Shown here piece by piece: positions 59,601 through 63,605 of a stretch of DNA of 64,000 nucleotides. Position 1 is the first letter of the stretch. Every line of letters starts with the position of its first letter. The position numbers were made by a program, and so were the translations under genes. Source of the DNA: Mesocentrotus franciscanus (taxonomy: Eukaryota > Echinodermata > Echinoidea > Camarodonta > Strongylocentrotidae); NCBI GenBank assembly GCA_037976565.1, contig CP137668.1:4050261-4114260 (forward strand), given 5' to 3'. Under the pieces are notes generated by a model. It was not told the origin of the DNA. It saw only the letters and a program-made list of their open reading frames with translations, and searched no databases.

Positions 59601-62125
59601 ACCTGTAGGTGCTTTGTACATCCCTTAGAGTGGATAGCATGTATTATCAATGTATAAACTTGAGCAACTGTCAGGTCCATCAATGTTTTAAAATTTCAAA
59701 TGGTGTGTATTCACTACTTTTTTCCTTTTGTGTTCTTGTCTTCATACAGTCTTTTCAGTAACTTGAACTTTGACATTTCTTTAAAGGATAATTCAACTAG
59801 AAATGTAGGAATCTCAAAACCCTGTTGTATATGTTGCTTACATTGCAAGAATCATGGTCGACGATGCTTTTTCTGTGAATTTCATGTACAAAGTCATTGG
59901 CATTTCAGTTCTTTAAACAGGGAGGTTAATATGCGAGATTTGATGCAAGGCTGTATGAAACCACACGACCCTGTGGTAACATAACCTCTGGTAACATAAC
60001 CTCGACTGGGTTTCTATTACTGTTCATCCCATCCATCAGTCAATGAGCAAATGATCTCTAATGACTAATTCAGATGTTACATGCCAATGTCTCTGTCAGA
60101 TGGCTTTATGTAACCTTGGTAGAGGGCTGAAACATGAGCCTAGAGAGGAACCCATTCACACTACAGAGTTACGAGCGGTCTAGTTAAGAGGGACCCAAAA
60201 GAACTCTCAAGTAGGATATCATTTTGCTTCATACTTCCCTCAATGAAAATGGTTTCATACACCCATTACCTACAGAATGCACATAACACACATTTGACTT
60301 TCAAATAAGACACAGTTGGAACAATGTCATCATTACTCCAGCCAAAGTGCCTGGGAAATCATTAATTGCCACTACATTACCTCGTTAAGGATGTAATCTA
60401 GTGAAAATTACAATCTGGTAGAGCAACTTATGGTGCAGTTGTGACTTCAGACGTGCACGTGTACATGAGAATTCTCTTATTACTGTCAACCAGGGCAAGT
60501 TTCAATGAAACCGTAATTTGCACAAGTTCGCTGTCATCCTATTGAAACAAGTGTTTAATGTTAATGTTTCAAGGGACTGTTGGGCCTACTTGGTGGCAAA
60601 CTTGTACGGAGGGTTTTGTGAGGTGCTGCCCTGTTAAAGAGGGATCATTTTGAGTAAGTGTGAATGAGGTTTAGGTCATTAAACTCTCTTCAACATGAGA
60701 TGAGCAGTCTACAGGGAGTCTTATCAGTCAGCATCATCTTATCTCTTGCTGGTAAGTATGAAATGATCTTCTACTCTGATGATACTACTGGTATCTTAAC
60801 TCTTCTGTCCCTCCCTCCGTTAAGCACATATCTCCCTCTACCATCTCTTTCCTCCTATCTTTTCCTTTTCTGTCTCCTCTCCTTCTACCCACCCCCTCCC
60901 CCTCCCCACCCCCACCCCCCTCTCTCTCTGTCTCTCTTTCTCTCACACTCTGTTCCTCTCTCTCTCATTTACTTGGTTCACTTCTTCTCTTTCTCTCTCT
61001 CTCTTTCACATTTTTTCCTTCTCCCTCCATATCCATCGTTCTCTTTCCTTTGGCTCTCTTCTACCTGTATCTCTCTCTCTCTCTCTCTCTCCCTCTCTCT
61101 CATCTCCTATCTTCATAACACATCTTCTCCCTTCATCTAATCTAAATGGCTAGTGTAGCCGCACTAGATATTATTGGATAACTTGTTTAGCACAAGGCTA
61201 ATTTGCCACAAGGACCATAATATAAATTACCCTGCACCATTAACAATACCTTCCCTTCCACTCCTCCTGCCCCTTCCTCTTCTCCTCCCTTGTGACCAAG
61301 TGATGCCAAGATTCTCCTCTTTCCTCTTCTCTTATCATTGCATCTCCATGGACATCCTTCTATAAGTACTGAGCCGAAGTTCATTTCAATACACAAACAC
61401 CAATGCTATCCCCCTTTCAAAGATCACTCAGAAACAAAGATCACATCGATACCACTTCAGGAGAGCATCTTGTTGATGTGATCATACTAATTATTACCCC
61501 CCCCCCCTCAGCCCCCCTTACTACATACCTGCCAACCTTTGAAGACTAAAAATAGTAATAATTTTTTATGAGGACTGTGACCATTTTAACAAATTTATAT
61601 TTGAGTTGTAGTGGACTATATGATGTTTTTGTCATTTCACATTCCTGTACATGATTGTAAATAGCCAGTTGGCTTTTATGTTATTTTTGAGTACCCAATA
61701 AAAAAAATAAAATAAAAATAAAAAAAAGAATTAAAAATCGTAAGGCGTAATTAAAAACAAGAAATCGTAGTAATTATGCCAAAATCGTAGTAGTTGGCAG
61801 GTATGTTTAATACTAGTAAACAAGAGTCACCATAGTGACATCCTCATCATATTCACAAATCAGAACATTCTTCTACACTTCTGAAAATAGCCATCATCAG
61901 ATTCAGACACTGCCATATCACAGCACAGTCTCATCATCTACCCTCTCGTTCACCCTCTCGTTCACCCTCTCTGTTCACATGATCACCATGGCAACATGAT
62001 GTCGAGGTGGGATGCCGGAGGCTTACCCGGACATTTGATGGGGTTGGAGTCTCAGCATCATACTGGGTGAAGTATGTGATTGGCATCTTTGGCATGTCTG
62101 TTGGATCCTCCCCACTTCCTGATAA
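30737..62125 (-). CDS. COL15A1/COL18A1: Collagen type XV/XVIII (multiplexin) alpha chain with C-terminal endostatin, 34 exons, N-terminus beyond window
   Basis: A secreted basement-membrane collagen and proteoglycan core protein. Thirty-four exons give 3,877 coding nt. With the two bases that seem to be missing from exon 49234-49399 this is exactly 1,293 codons. Order of domains, numbered from the first residue visible: linker with Ser-Gly sites (1-80), collagenous region with many short interruptions (about 81-1000), NC1 trimerisation domain (about 1001-1043), Pro/Thr hinge (1044-1118), endostatin (about 1119-1293). The combination of an interrupted triple helix, the trimerisation domain and endostatin is unique to collagens XV and XVIII. 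Invertebrates usually have a single orthologue, so XV and XVIII cannot be separated. The thrombospondin/laminin-G N-domain, signal peptide and promoter(s) must lie past base 64000. It is convergent with KPNB1. Confidence 0.96.
31106..31162. repeat. 58-bp hairpin repeat, copy C
   Basis: GAGCTAGAAGGACACTAACTC pairs with GAGTTATCACCCTTCTGACTC across a 13-base loop. The same arms occur at 51295 and 58850, always in collagen introns. Confidence 0.7.
31528..31600 (-). mobile_element. tRNA-like SINE fragment
   Basis: On the minus strand it has B-box-like GGTCCTGGGTTCAACTCCCA. Only the head region is recognisable. Confidence 0.4.
31767..31885 (-). CDS. COL15A1/COL18A1: Collagen XV/XVIII exon 33: endostatin middle
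   Basis: Acceptor TCTCCCTTACAG, donor GTGAGT; starts phase 0, ends two bases into Trp. [20 protein letters not shown], then [15 protein letters not shown], matching vertebrate ELLFPSWEALFSG and IFSFDGKDVL. Confidence 0.97.
32155..32225 (-). mobile_element. tRNA-like SINE head fragment (type B)
   Basis: On the minus strand: GGTGTTGGGGTATAGTGGTC, then CTTGACTCTCAGTTCAAGGG, resembling the heads at 8690 and 23119. The body is not preserved. Confidence 0.5.
32282..32479 (-). CDS. COL15A1/COL18A1: Collagen XV/XVIII exon 32: endostatin N-terminal half
   Basis: Acceptor TTGATTTTCAG, donor GTAAAC, phase 0, 66 codons. [40 protein letters not shown] and [19 protein letters not shown] match vertebrate endostatin (GADFQCFQQA, GTFRAFLSSRLQDL, IVRR). 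It has the first endostatin Cys. The His that binds zinc in the vertebrate HLVALN motif is Tyr here. Confidence 0.97.
32801..33088. mobile_element. Foldback MITE, GTGTTTCACAAAG family, copy 2
   Basis: It is close to the element at 14155-14431 through almost its whole length, including GGTGTTTCACAAAGACTAAG, TTGGACTTAACTATGGCAGG and GGTCTCTCAAGGGACG. It lies in the intron between hinge and endostatin exons, ending about 58 bases from exon 31. Confidence 0.88.
33146..33259 (-). CDS. COL15A1/COL18A1: Collagen XV/XVIII exon 31: Pro-rich hinge
   Basis: Acceptor TTTCCCTGCAG, donor GTGAGC, phase 0, 38 codons: [19 protein letters not shown], then [19 protein letters not shown]. It is Pro-rich and acidic, directly before endostatin. 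Release of endostatin in vertebrates occurs in this hinge. Confidence 0.9.
33260..34946 (-). other. Collagen intron between hinge exons
   Basis: Purine-rich intron with GA microsatellites (about 34325-34352, 34640-34652, 34890-34912) and a TA run (34729-34754). Apparent long Leu/Ser open frames here are translations of these repeats. No gene seen. Confidence 0.7.
34325..34920. repeat. Cluster of GA and TA microsatellites
   Basis: Several GA, AGAC and TA runs separated by degenerate AGAGAT sequence, a purine-rich tract on the plus strand. Confidence 0.85.
34947..35057 (-). CDS. COL15A1/COL18A1: Collagen XV/XVIII exon 30: Pro/Thr hinge
   Basis: Acceptor CTTCCTACAG, donor GTAAGA, phase 0, 37 codons. 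[20 protein letters not shown], then Ser/Thr including a run of five Thr encoded by an ACT microsatellite, and LTPTTT. It fits the protease-sensitive, probably O-glycosylated hinge before endostatin. The assignment rests on splice sites, phase and position. Confidence 0.82.
35058..36523 (-). other. Collagen intron between trimerisation and hinge exons
   Basis: A/T-rich intron of about 1.5 kb; nothing recognisable seen. Confidence 0.6.
36524..36652 (-). CDS. COL15A1/COL18A1: Collagen XV/XVIII exon 29: NC1 trimerisation domain
   Basis: Acceptor TTCTTCTTCAG, donor GTAAGA, phase 0, 43 codons: [20 protein letters not shown], then [20 protein letters not shown]. It matches the compact trimerisation fold of XV/XVIII (vertebrate pattern ATxQAML, EGxLxFVxEQEELYVRVxxG), which joins three chains non-covalently. 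Confidence 0.94.
37390..37590 (-). CDS. COL15A1/COL18A1: Collagen XV/XVIII exon 28, end of triple helix
   Basis: Acceptor CTTTTTTGCAG, donor GTGAGT, phase 0, 67 codons. The last collagenous block ([16 protein letters not shown] to [11 protein letters not shown]), closing with [12 protein letters not shown] before NC1. Confidence 0.96.
37791..37967 (-). CDS. COL15A1/COL18A1: Collagen XV/XVIII exon 27, with Asn-Gly repeat
   Basis: The acceptor is preceded by a pure CT microsatellite (about 20 units); donor GTATGT, phase 0, 59 codons. Gly-X-Y ([17 protein letters not shown] to GPPGEP), then [13 protein letters not shown], encoded by a GGAAAT hexanucleotide repeat. Confidence 0.94.
37969..38010. 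repeat. GA microsatellite acting as pyrimidine tract of collagen exon 27
   Basis: About 20 uninterrupted AG units on the plus strand, CT on the coding strand, directly at the acceptor. Confidence 0.95.
38330..38484. repeat. GA and CA microsatellite cluster
   Basis: GAGAGA, CACACA and GAAAGAGA runs in a collagen intron just upstream (in transcription) of exon 27. Confidence 0.9.
38557..38634 (-). CDS. COL15A1/COL18A1: Collagen XV/XVIII exon 26, with interruption
   Basis: Acceptor CTTATTCATAG, donor GTAAGT, phase 0, 26 codons: [18 protein letters not shown], then [18 protein letters not shown] breaks the triplet with an acidic, aromatic segment. Confidence 0.92.
39193..39246 (-). CDS. COL15A1/COL18A1: Collagen XV/XVIII exon 25 (54 bp)
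   Basis: Acceptor TTATCAATTCAG, donor GTAAGA, phase 0; encodes [18 protein letters not shown]. Confidence 0.93.
39597..39676 (-). CDS. COL15A1/COL18A1: Collagen XV/XVIII exon 24
   Basis: Acceptor TATCTATCAAG, donor GTAAGA; starts phase 1 (completing Gly), ends phase 0. Gly-[20 protein letters not shown] and DDGLEGRP. The phase matches the split codon of the preceding exon. Confidence 0.93.
39677..40721 (-). other. Collagen intron 23
   Basis: About 1 kb; CT microsatellite at 40470-40540. Nothing else recognised. Confidence 0.6.
40722..40830 (-). CDS. COL15A1/COL18A1: Collagen XV/XVIII exon 23, with Cys-Ala-Cys
   Basis: Acceptor CTTTGTCCTAG, donor GTTAGT; starts phase 0, ends one base into Gly. 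Begins [16 protein letters not shown], a short interruption with two cysteines, then regular Gly-X-Y to GVPGAP. Confidence 0.93.
41477..41569 (-). CDS. COL15A1/COL18A1: Collagen XV/XVIII exon 22
   Basis: Acceptor CATTCTGTACAG, donor GTAAGT, phase 0, 31 codons. Acidic Gly-X-Y ([16 protein letters not shown]) ending [10 protein letters not shown], another Ser-Gly site. Confidence 0.95.
42102..42218 (-). CDS. COL15A1/COL18A1: Collagen XV/XVIII exon 21, with acidic interruption
   Basis: Acceptor GTTCTTTGCAG, donor GTAAGT, phase 0, 39 codons. Starts with interruption [20 protein letters not shown], then a basic stretch [13 protein letters not shown]. Confidence 0.93.
42219..43406 (-). other. Collagen intron 20
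   Basis: Contains the repeat at 43119-43348. Around 42405-42500 lies a TTGAATTGAATTGG microsatellite followed by GGTTTATTGAGAATACTG, possibly an antisense LINE 3' tail. The remainder is unremarkable. Confidence 0.5.
43119..43348. mobile_element. MITE-like repeat, CAGTTAAC family, copy 2
   Basis: Ends TACAGTTAAC and GTTAACAGTA are inverted. The body matches the intergenic copy at 25338-25574, including AGTATTCAACAAAGGCCCTA. Confidence 0.78.
43407..43478 (-). CDS. COL15A1/COL18A1: Collagen XV/XVIII exon 20
   Basis: Acceptor TTCAAATGTAG, donor GTAAGG, phase 0, 24 codons: [16 protein letters not shown] then GPRGVKGDK. It lies directly beside an 18-bp minisatellite in the upstream intron. Confidence 0.93.
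43490..43803. repeat. 18-bp minisatellite, about 17 units
   Basis: Units alternate between GATGATAAAGTTATTTTA, GATGATAAAGTAACCTTA and GATGATAAAGTTACTATA forms. The period is a multiple of three, so the plus strand shows an artefactual open frame ([12 protein letters not shown]). Confidence 0.93.
44111..44269. mobile_element. Foldback MITE, GGGCCCCGT family
   Basis: GGGCCCCGTCTTACAAAGAG at left is inverted at right as CTCTTTGTAATACGGGGCCC. The interior repeats (T)TGCGATTGAT-ATCAATCGC in both orientations. Confidence 0.82.
44533..44640 (-). CDS. COL15A1/COL18A1: Collagen XV/XVIII exon 19
   Basis: Acceptor TTTTTTTTGCAG, donor GTTAGT, phase 0, 36 codons of Gly-X-Y ([19 protein letters not shown]), ending GGPKGNN. 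Confidence 0.94.
45342..45428 (-). CDS. COL15A1/COL18A1: Collagen XV/XVIII exon 18: non-collagenous interruption
   Basis: Acceptor GTTTCCTGGTAG, donor GTAATA, phase 0, 29 codons. [20 protein letters not shown] then [14 protein letters not shown] is a plausible glycosaminoglycan attachment site. Confidence 0.85.
46113..46262 (-). CDS. COL15A1/COL18A1: Collagen XV/XVIII exon 17, with a cysteine
   Basis: Acceptor CTTTTTTATTCAG, donor GTATGT, phase 0, 50 codons. [18 protein letters not shown] continues to [18 protein letters not shown]. The triple helix ends at a Cys followed by an acidic, hydrophobic interruption. The Cys could form an interchain disulfide. Confidence 0.94.
46776..46820 (-). 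CDS. COL15A1/COL18A1: Collagen XV/XVIII exon 16 (45 bp)
   Basis: Acceptor TTTGTTTTAAAG, donor GTAAGT, phase 0; encodes [15 protein letters not shown]. Confidence 0.9.
47307..47342 (-). CDS. COL15A1/COL18A1: Collagen XV/XVIII exon 15 (36 bp)
   Basis: Acceptor CTTGTCCACAG, donor GTTTGT, phase 0; encodes [12 protein letters not shown]. Confidence 0.88.
47457..48055. repeat. Diverged tandem duplication in collagen intron 14
   Basis: Segments starting ATGCATAACAATAGTGATG (47457) and ATGCATAACAGTTATGATG (47839) are followed by matching blocks (TCTTC-AGAGCCTGCA, CTTCT-TATAATAGCA). A third partial copy (GCAATGTCTGCAAGAGACTG) lies at about 48012, running up to exon 14. Confidence 0.6.
48073..48243 (-). 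CDS. COL15A1/COL18A1: Collagen XV/XVIII exon 14
   Basis: Acceptor CCTTGTTGTAG, donor GTGAGT, phase 0, 57 codons. Starts YLM, then Gly-X-Y ([16 protein letters not shown]), a one-residue slip at [10 protein letters not shown], and [15 protein letters not shown]. Confidence 0.94.
48674..48733 (-). CDS. COL15A1/COL18A1: Collagen XV/XVIII exon 13: non-collagenous Ser-Gly segment
   Basis: Acceptor CTCATGTACAG, donor GTAAGT, phase 0, 20 codons: [20 protein letters not shown]. Several Ser-Gly pairs with nearby acidic residues suggest a glycosaminoglycan attachment site. Confidence 0.87.
49234..49399 (-). CDS. COL15A1/COL18A1: Collagen XV/XVIII exon 12, with an apparent frame break
   Basis: Acceptor CATTTTCCAG, donor GTGAGT, 166 bp, although both neighbours require a multiple of three. 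The first part reads [19 protein letters not shown], then the frame changes at about 49340-49343 and the second part reads [20 protein letters not shown] and [15 protein letters not shown] in another frame. Two missing bases would keep the Gly-X-Y register exactly. This is more likely an assembly error or allelic defect than a gene end, because all downstream exons are intact. Confidence 0.85.
49751..49795 (-). CDS. COL15A1/COL18A1: Collagen XV/XVIII exon 11 (45 bp)
   Basis: Acceptor TGATTCAACAG, donor GTAAAA, phase 0; encodes [15 protein letters not shown]. Confidence 0.92.
49898..50041. mobile_element. Small foldback element with GTGTTTCACAAAG ends
   Basis: GGGTGTTTCACAAAG at left and CTTG-TGTTGTGAAACACCC at right; inner CAGTGACAAAT pairs with ATTTGTCACTGATG. 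It shares only the ends with the 280-bp copies at 14155 and 32801. Confidence 0.75.
50283..50345 (-). CDS. COL15A1/COL18A1: Collagen XV/XVIII exon 10 (63 bp)
   Basis: Acceptor TTTATTACCAG, donor GTAAGT, phase 0, 21 codons of Gly-X-Y ([13 protein letters not shown] to GMKGER). Confidence 0.93.
50560..50865. repeat. CAC/CAT trinucleotide array
   Basis: About 300 bp of CAC, CAT and ATC units on the plus strand, with an uninterrupted ATC core (about 50641-50692). It begins about 20 bases past the donor of collagen exon 9. Confidence 0.95.
50885..51166 (-). CDS. COL15A1/COL18A1: Collagen XV/XVIII exon 9, longest collagenous exon, with RGD and acidic interruption
   Basis: Acceptor ATATCGACAG, donor GTGAGT, phase 0, 94 codons. 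Gly-X-Y with an RGD ([10 protein letters not shown]), then an interruption [20 protein letters not shown] carrying an N-glycosylation sequon (NLT), then [16 protein letters not shown]. The donor lies at the edge of a 300-bp CAC/CAT array. Confidence 0.95.
51295..51352. repeat. 58-bp hairpin repeat, copy A
   Basis: GAGCCAGAAAGGCATTAACTC pairs with AGCTAATGCCCTTCTGGCTC across a loop of about 16 bases. Confidence 0.75.
51477..51511 (-). other. Candidate 35-bp cassette (poison) exon or pseudo-exon in collagen gene
   Basis: Strong acceptor (TTTCTTTTTCACAG) and strong donor (GTAAGTATT) bound 35 bases on the minus strand between exons 8 and 9. In phase 0 it reads [11 protein letters not shown] plus two bases. 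Because 35 is not a multiple of three, inclusion would shift the frame of exon 9 and soon give a stop. Omitting it keeps the frame, so it is left out of the main model. Confidence 0.35.
51902..52006 (-). CDS. COL15A1/COL18A1: Collagen XV/XVIII exon 8
   Basis: Acceptor TTTCTTTGTAG, donor GTGAGT, phase 0, 35 codons. A one-residue slip (GEVGLGLPG) and a non-collagenous end PSSLE interrupt the triplet. A diverged copy of its acceptor region lies upstream at 52068-52135. Confidence 0.92.
52007..52745 (-). other. Collagen intron between exons 7 and 8
   Basis: Contains a diverged copy of the exon 8 acceptor region at 52068-52135. The rest is unremarkable. Confidence 0.6.
52068..52135 (-). repeat. 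Tandem copy of collagen exon 8 start and acceptor
   Basis: GACAAACCTCTTCCTACTTC and ACACTACAAAAGAAG match the plus-strand sequence at 51983-52050 (GGCAAACCTAGTCCTACTTC, ACCCTACAAAGAAA) with a period of about 86 bp. The copy lacks a collagenous frame. Confidence 0.65.
52746..52817 (-). CDS. COL15A1/COL18A1: Collagen XV/XVIII exon 7
   Basis: Acceptor TTTTTTTTCACAG, donor GTTAGC, phase 0, 24 codons of uninterrupted Gly-X-Y, from [13 protein letters not shown] to GPKGDK. Confidence 0.93.
53209..53244 (-). CDS. COL15A1/COL18A1: Collagen XV/XVIII exon 6 (36 bp)
   Basis: Acceptor TTTACACGCAG, donor GTACGT, phase 0. Encodes [12 protein letters not shown], four Gly-X-Y triplets. Confidence 0.88.
53642..53728 (-). 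CDS. COL15A1/COL18A1: Collagen XV/XVIII exon 5, with acidic interruption
   Basis: Acceptor TTAAATCTTAG, donor GTATTT, phase 0, 29 codons. Gly-X-Y ([12 protein letters not shown]) is broken by [13 protein letters not shown] and resumes RGEK. Confidence 0.92.
54170..54380 (+). mobile_element. SINE body fragment (type B)
   Basis: AACCTAGGAGTATTAAATGG, GGTACTAGGTAGG and AGGGCTACTTGGCTAAAGCT match body parts of the fragment at 59470-59660. The head is missing or diverged. Confidence 0.5.
54454..54587 (-). CDS. COL15A1/COL18A1: Collagen XV/XVIII exon 4
   Basis: Acceptor CCTTCCTACCAG, donor GTGAGT; starts phase 1 and ends phase 0. Uninterrupted Gly-X-Y rich in acidic residues ([19 protein letters not shown] to [12 protein letters not shown]). 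Confidence 0.95.
54588..57401 (-). other. Collagen intron between exons 3 and 4
   Basis: 2.8 kb. It holds GATGAT-type repeats (about 55130-55215), a GA microsatellite (55365-55428), and a foldback-like start GGGCCCTGTTTCATAAAACT at 57049 for which no clear right end was found. No exon seen. Confidence 0.6.
55365..55428. repeat. GA microsatellite
   Basis: GAGAGG and GAGAGA runs of about 60 bp. Confidence 0.95.
57402..57455 (-). CDS. COL15A1/COL18A1: Collagen XV/XVIII exon 3 (54 bp)
   Basis: Acceptor ACAAACTATAG, donor GTGAGT, phase 1 at both ends. A pure Gly-X-Y exon of the classical 54-bp length: [18 protein letters not shown]. Confidence 0.93.
57456..59181 (-). other. Collagen intron between exons 2 and 3
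   Basis: 1.7 kb, A/T-rich. Only the hairpin repeat at 58850 stands out. Confidence 0.6.
58850..58908. repeat. 58-bp hairpin repeat, copy B
   Basis: GAGCCAGAAGGGCATTAACTC pairs with GAGTCAACACCTTTCTGGTT across a 15-base loop. Confidence 0.75.
59182..59398 (-). CDS. COL15A1/COL18A1: Collagen XV/XVIII exon 2: linker into first Gly-X-Y block
   Basis: Acceptor TTTTATGACAG, donor GTTAGT; starts phase 0, ends one base into Gly. The first half is Pro/Ser/Thr/Val-rich ([19 protein letters not shown]). The collagen repeat starts at about [15 protein letters not shown] and continues [14 protein letters not shown]. Confidence 0.92.
59470..59660 (+). mobile_element. SINE body fragment (type B)
   Basis: CATCAATCTACATTTGCCAT, TCTCCACCCAGGTG and GTGTACCTGGTAGG match the body of the 8690 and 23119 copies. 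It has no clear tRNA-like head. Confidence 0.6.
60790..61110. repeat. CT/C-rich low-complexity tract
   Basis: Mixed CTCTCT and CCCTCC sequence over 300 bp. The plus-strand open frame rich in Ser, Leu and Pro is its translation. Confidence 0.9.
61524..61805. mobile_element. Foldback MITE, TGCCAAC family, copy 3, with a LINE-like A-rich tail inside
   Basis: Ends CATACCTGCCAAC and GTTGGCAGGTATG are exact inverses; no perfect target duplication seen. Inside, GCCAGTTGGCTTTTATG, GAGTACCCAATAAA and an A-rich tract (about 61660-61730) look like the 3' tail of a retroelement. AATCGTAG motifs echo the other two copies. Confidence 0.78.
62027..62125 (-). CDS. COL15A1/COL18A1: Collagen XV/XVIII exon 1 of window: Ser-Gly acidic linker
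   Basis: Acceptor CTTTCTATCAG, donor GTAAGC, phase 0, 33 codons. Begins [13 protein letters not shown], with Ser-Gly pairs beside acidic residues, a typical glycosaminoglycan attachment context, and ends ETPTPSNVR. It lies between the expected laminin-G-like domain and the first collagenous block. Exon calling rests on splice sites, phase and context, so confidence is slightly lower. Confidence 0.8.
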
Positions 62126-63204
62126 CTGATAGAAAGACACAGACAAAGAGAAGAGAGAGAGAGAGAGAGAGAGAAAAGATATAATTTCAGTGAGATAAAA
62201 TTGACAGAACCCATGAAATATGATCTGAGTTACTTCGAAAGTTATACATGTGATACTGTTATACTGTGAATACAAATGACAAACTAAAACAAAAAGAGCT
62301 TTAAAAATACATAACAGAAAAAACTGCATGAAAAATGTCTTGTTGACAAATTAGGCAAGAGTGAAGTTCCTGCAATGAGCAAAATATGAAAACGACAATA
62401 AGTGAGCATGAGATCTATGGATGAAAGACATAAAAAATGATTTATTGATTTTACTATACTGGATATAAAATACATGGAGAAAAACAAACATATACAAAAT
62501 GTAGATGACAATAAAACTTTCAGTACAATACAAATAATATGTCTGTACACAATGGACCTACAATGTATATCAGAGCCTCACTGAACAATAGAAACAGAAA
62601 TACTGAGGGAAGATCATCCCATCTCTATGTACAACGGTCATCATACTTGCACAAGAAATTTTCCCATATGAAAATTGATACAATAAAATGAAACACAGCA
62701 AAACAGTATACTAATACAAATAGGACAAGTATAAAAACACAAAGTAACATGAATCTTGCCTTGATATGACAAAAAATGGTTCGGAATTCAATATTATAGA
62801 TATTAAAGATCGATGTCTAAAAATCATCCAAACTTTTACCCAAAAAAATTACATCCTCCTCTTGGCAGACATAAATAAATTGCATCAGTGTGCAAAAGCA
62901 GGCAAATTTATCTTCTACATAAACACAAAAACATAATGTTACTTGGAAACTTTGTTCAATCTTTAATTTTGGGGTGGTACATAGATATTTCAGACATTTC
63001 AACAAAGATGTATGCACTATCTCGGGTGGAGTCTTTAAAAAATACTAAATATAAGCATGTTGCTAGTATTTCCATGAAACAAGATAAACAACAACACACC
63101 AGGTCAGGTCATAAGAAGTTCAGTCACATTAATTTTGAAGAGAGAAGTTGATAACATCATGCTGATATTGTGAAAAAACAGAAAAGAAGAATGTCACGGT
63201 TTAC

Positions 63205-63243
63205 CAGGTGAATGGGTGATTTCTTCCTCTTTGATAAACTCAT
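63205..63243 (-). other. Candidate alternative first coding exon of collagen XV/XVIII
   Basis: On the minus strand an ATG with A at -3 opens MSLSKRKKSPIHL, followed at once by a donor GTAAAC in phase 0, which would join in frame to exon 62027-62125. The peptide is basic, not a signal peptide, so it would not be a secreted form by itself. Weak evidence: one donor and a short frame. Confidence 0.2.
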
Positions 63244-63383
63244 GCTCAAAACAAGACAGAATGGGAGGAAAATGTTCAAGGTATACTCTACATTCTGCAT
63301 ATTTTTGTTATACACTTAGTTAATACTTTTTGTATACCCAGGCACGATGTATTAAGTTGTTGACACGCTTATGGAAGAGTAGC

Positions 63384-63605
63384 TGCCATGGCTCAGTGGT
63401 AGAGCAGTGTTCTTGTAATCGCGAGGTCAAGGGTTCGAAACCAATTAGATGTGCTAGTATAGTGCCCTTTGGTAAGGCTTTAATCCTTATTAGCAAGTCC
63501 CTCGGAGAGGACTTAAAGCCGTCAATCCCCTGGTTGCTTACTTACAAGCATACACATGCTTTCTTAGCAGTCAGGTAAAACAAACAAGCTAACCAACCAA
63601 GCAAG
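63384..63605 (+). mobile_element. tRNA-derived SINE (type A)
   Basis: A box TGGCTCAGTGGTAGAGC, B box GGTTCGAAACC, body TGCCCTTTGGTAAGGCTTTA, GGAGAGGACTTAAAGCCGTC and TGGTTGCTTACTTACAAGCA. The best-preserved copy of this type in the window. Confidence 0.85.

Larger units (their letters stand above)
59399..62026 (-). other. Collagen intron between exons 1 and 2 of the window
   Basis: 2.6 kb with a SINE fragment (59470-59660), a CT-rich tract (60790-61110) and a MITE (61524-61805). No exon seen. Confidence 0.6.

Noticed and set aside
60664..61140. 158-codon plus-strand frame rich in Ser, Leu and Pro
   Set aside because: It is a translation of the CT/C-rich tract.
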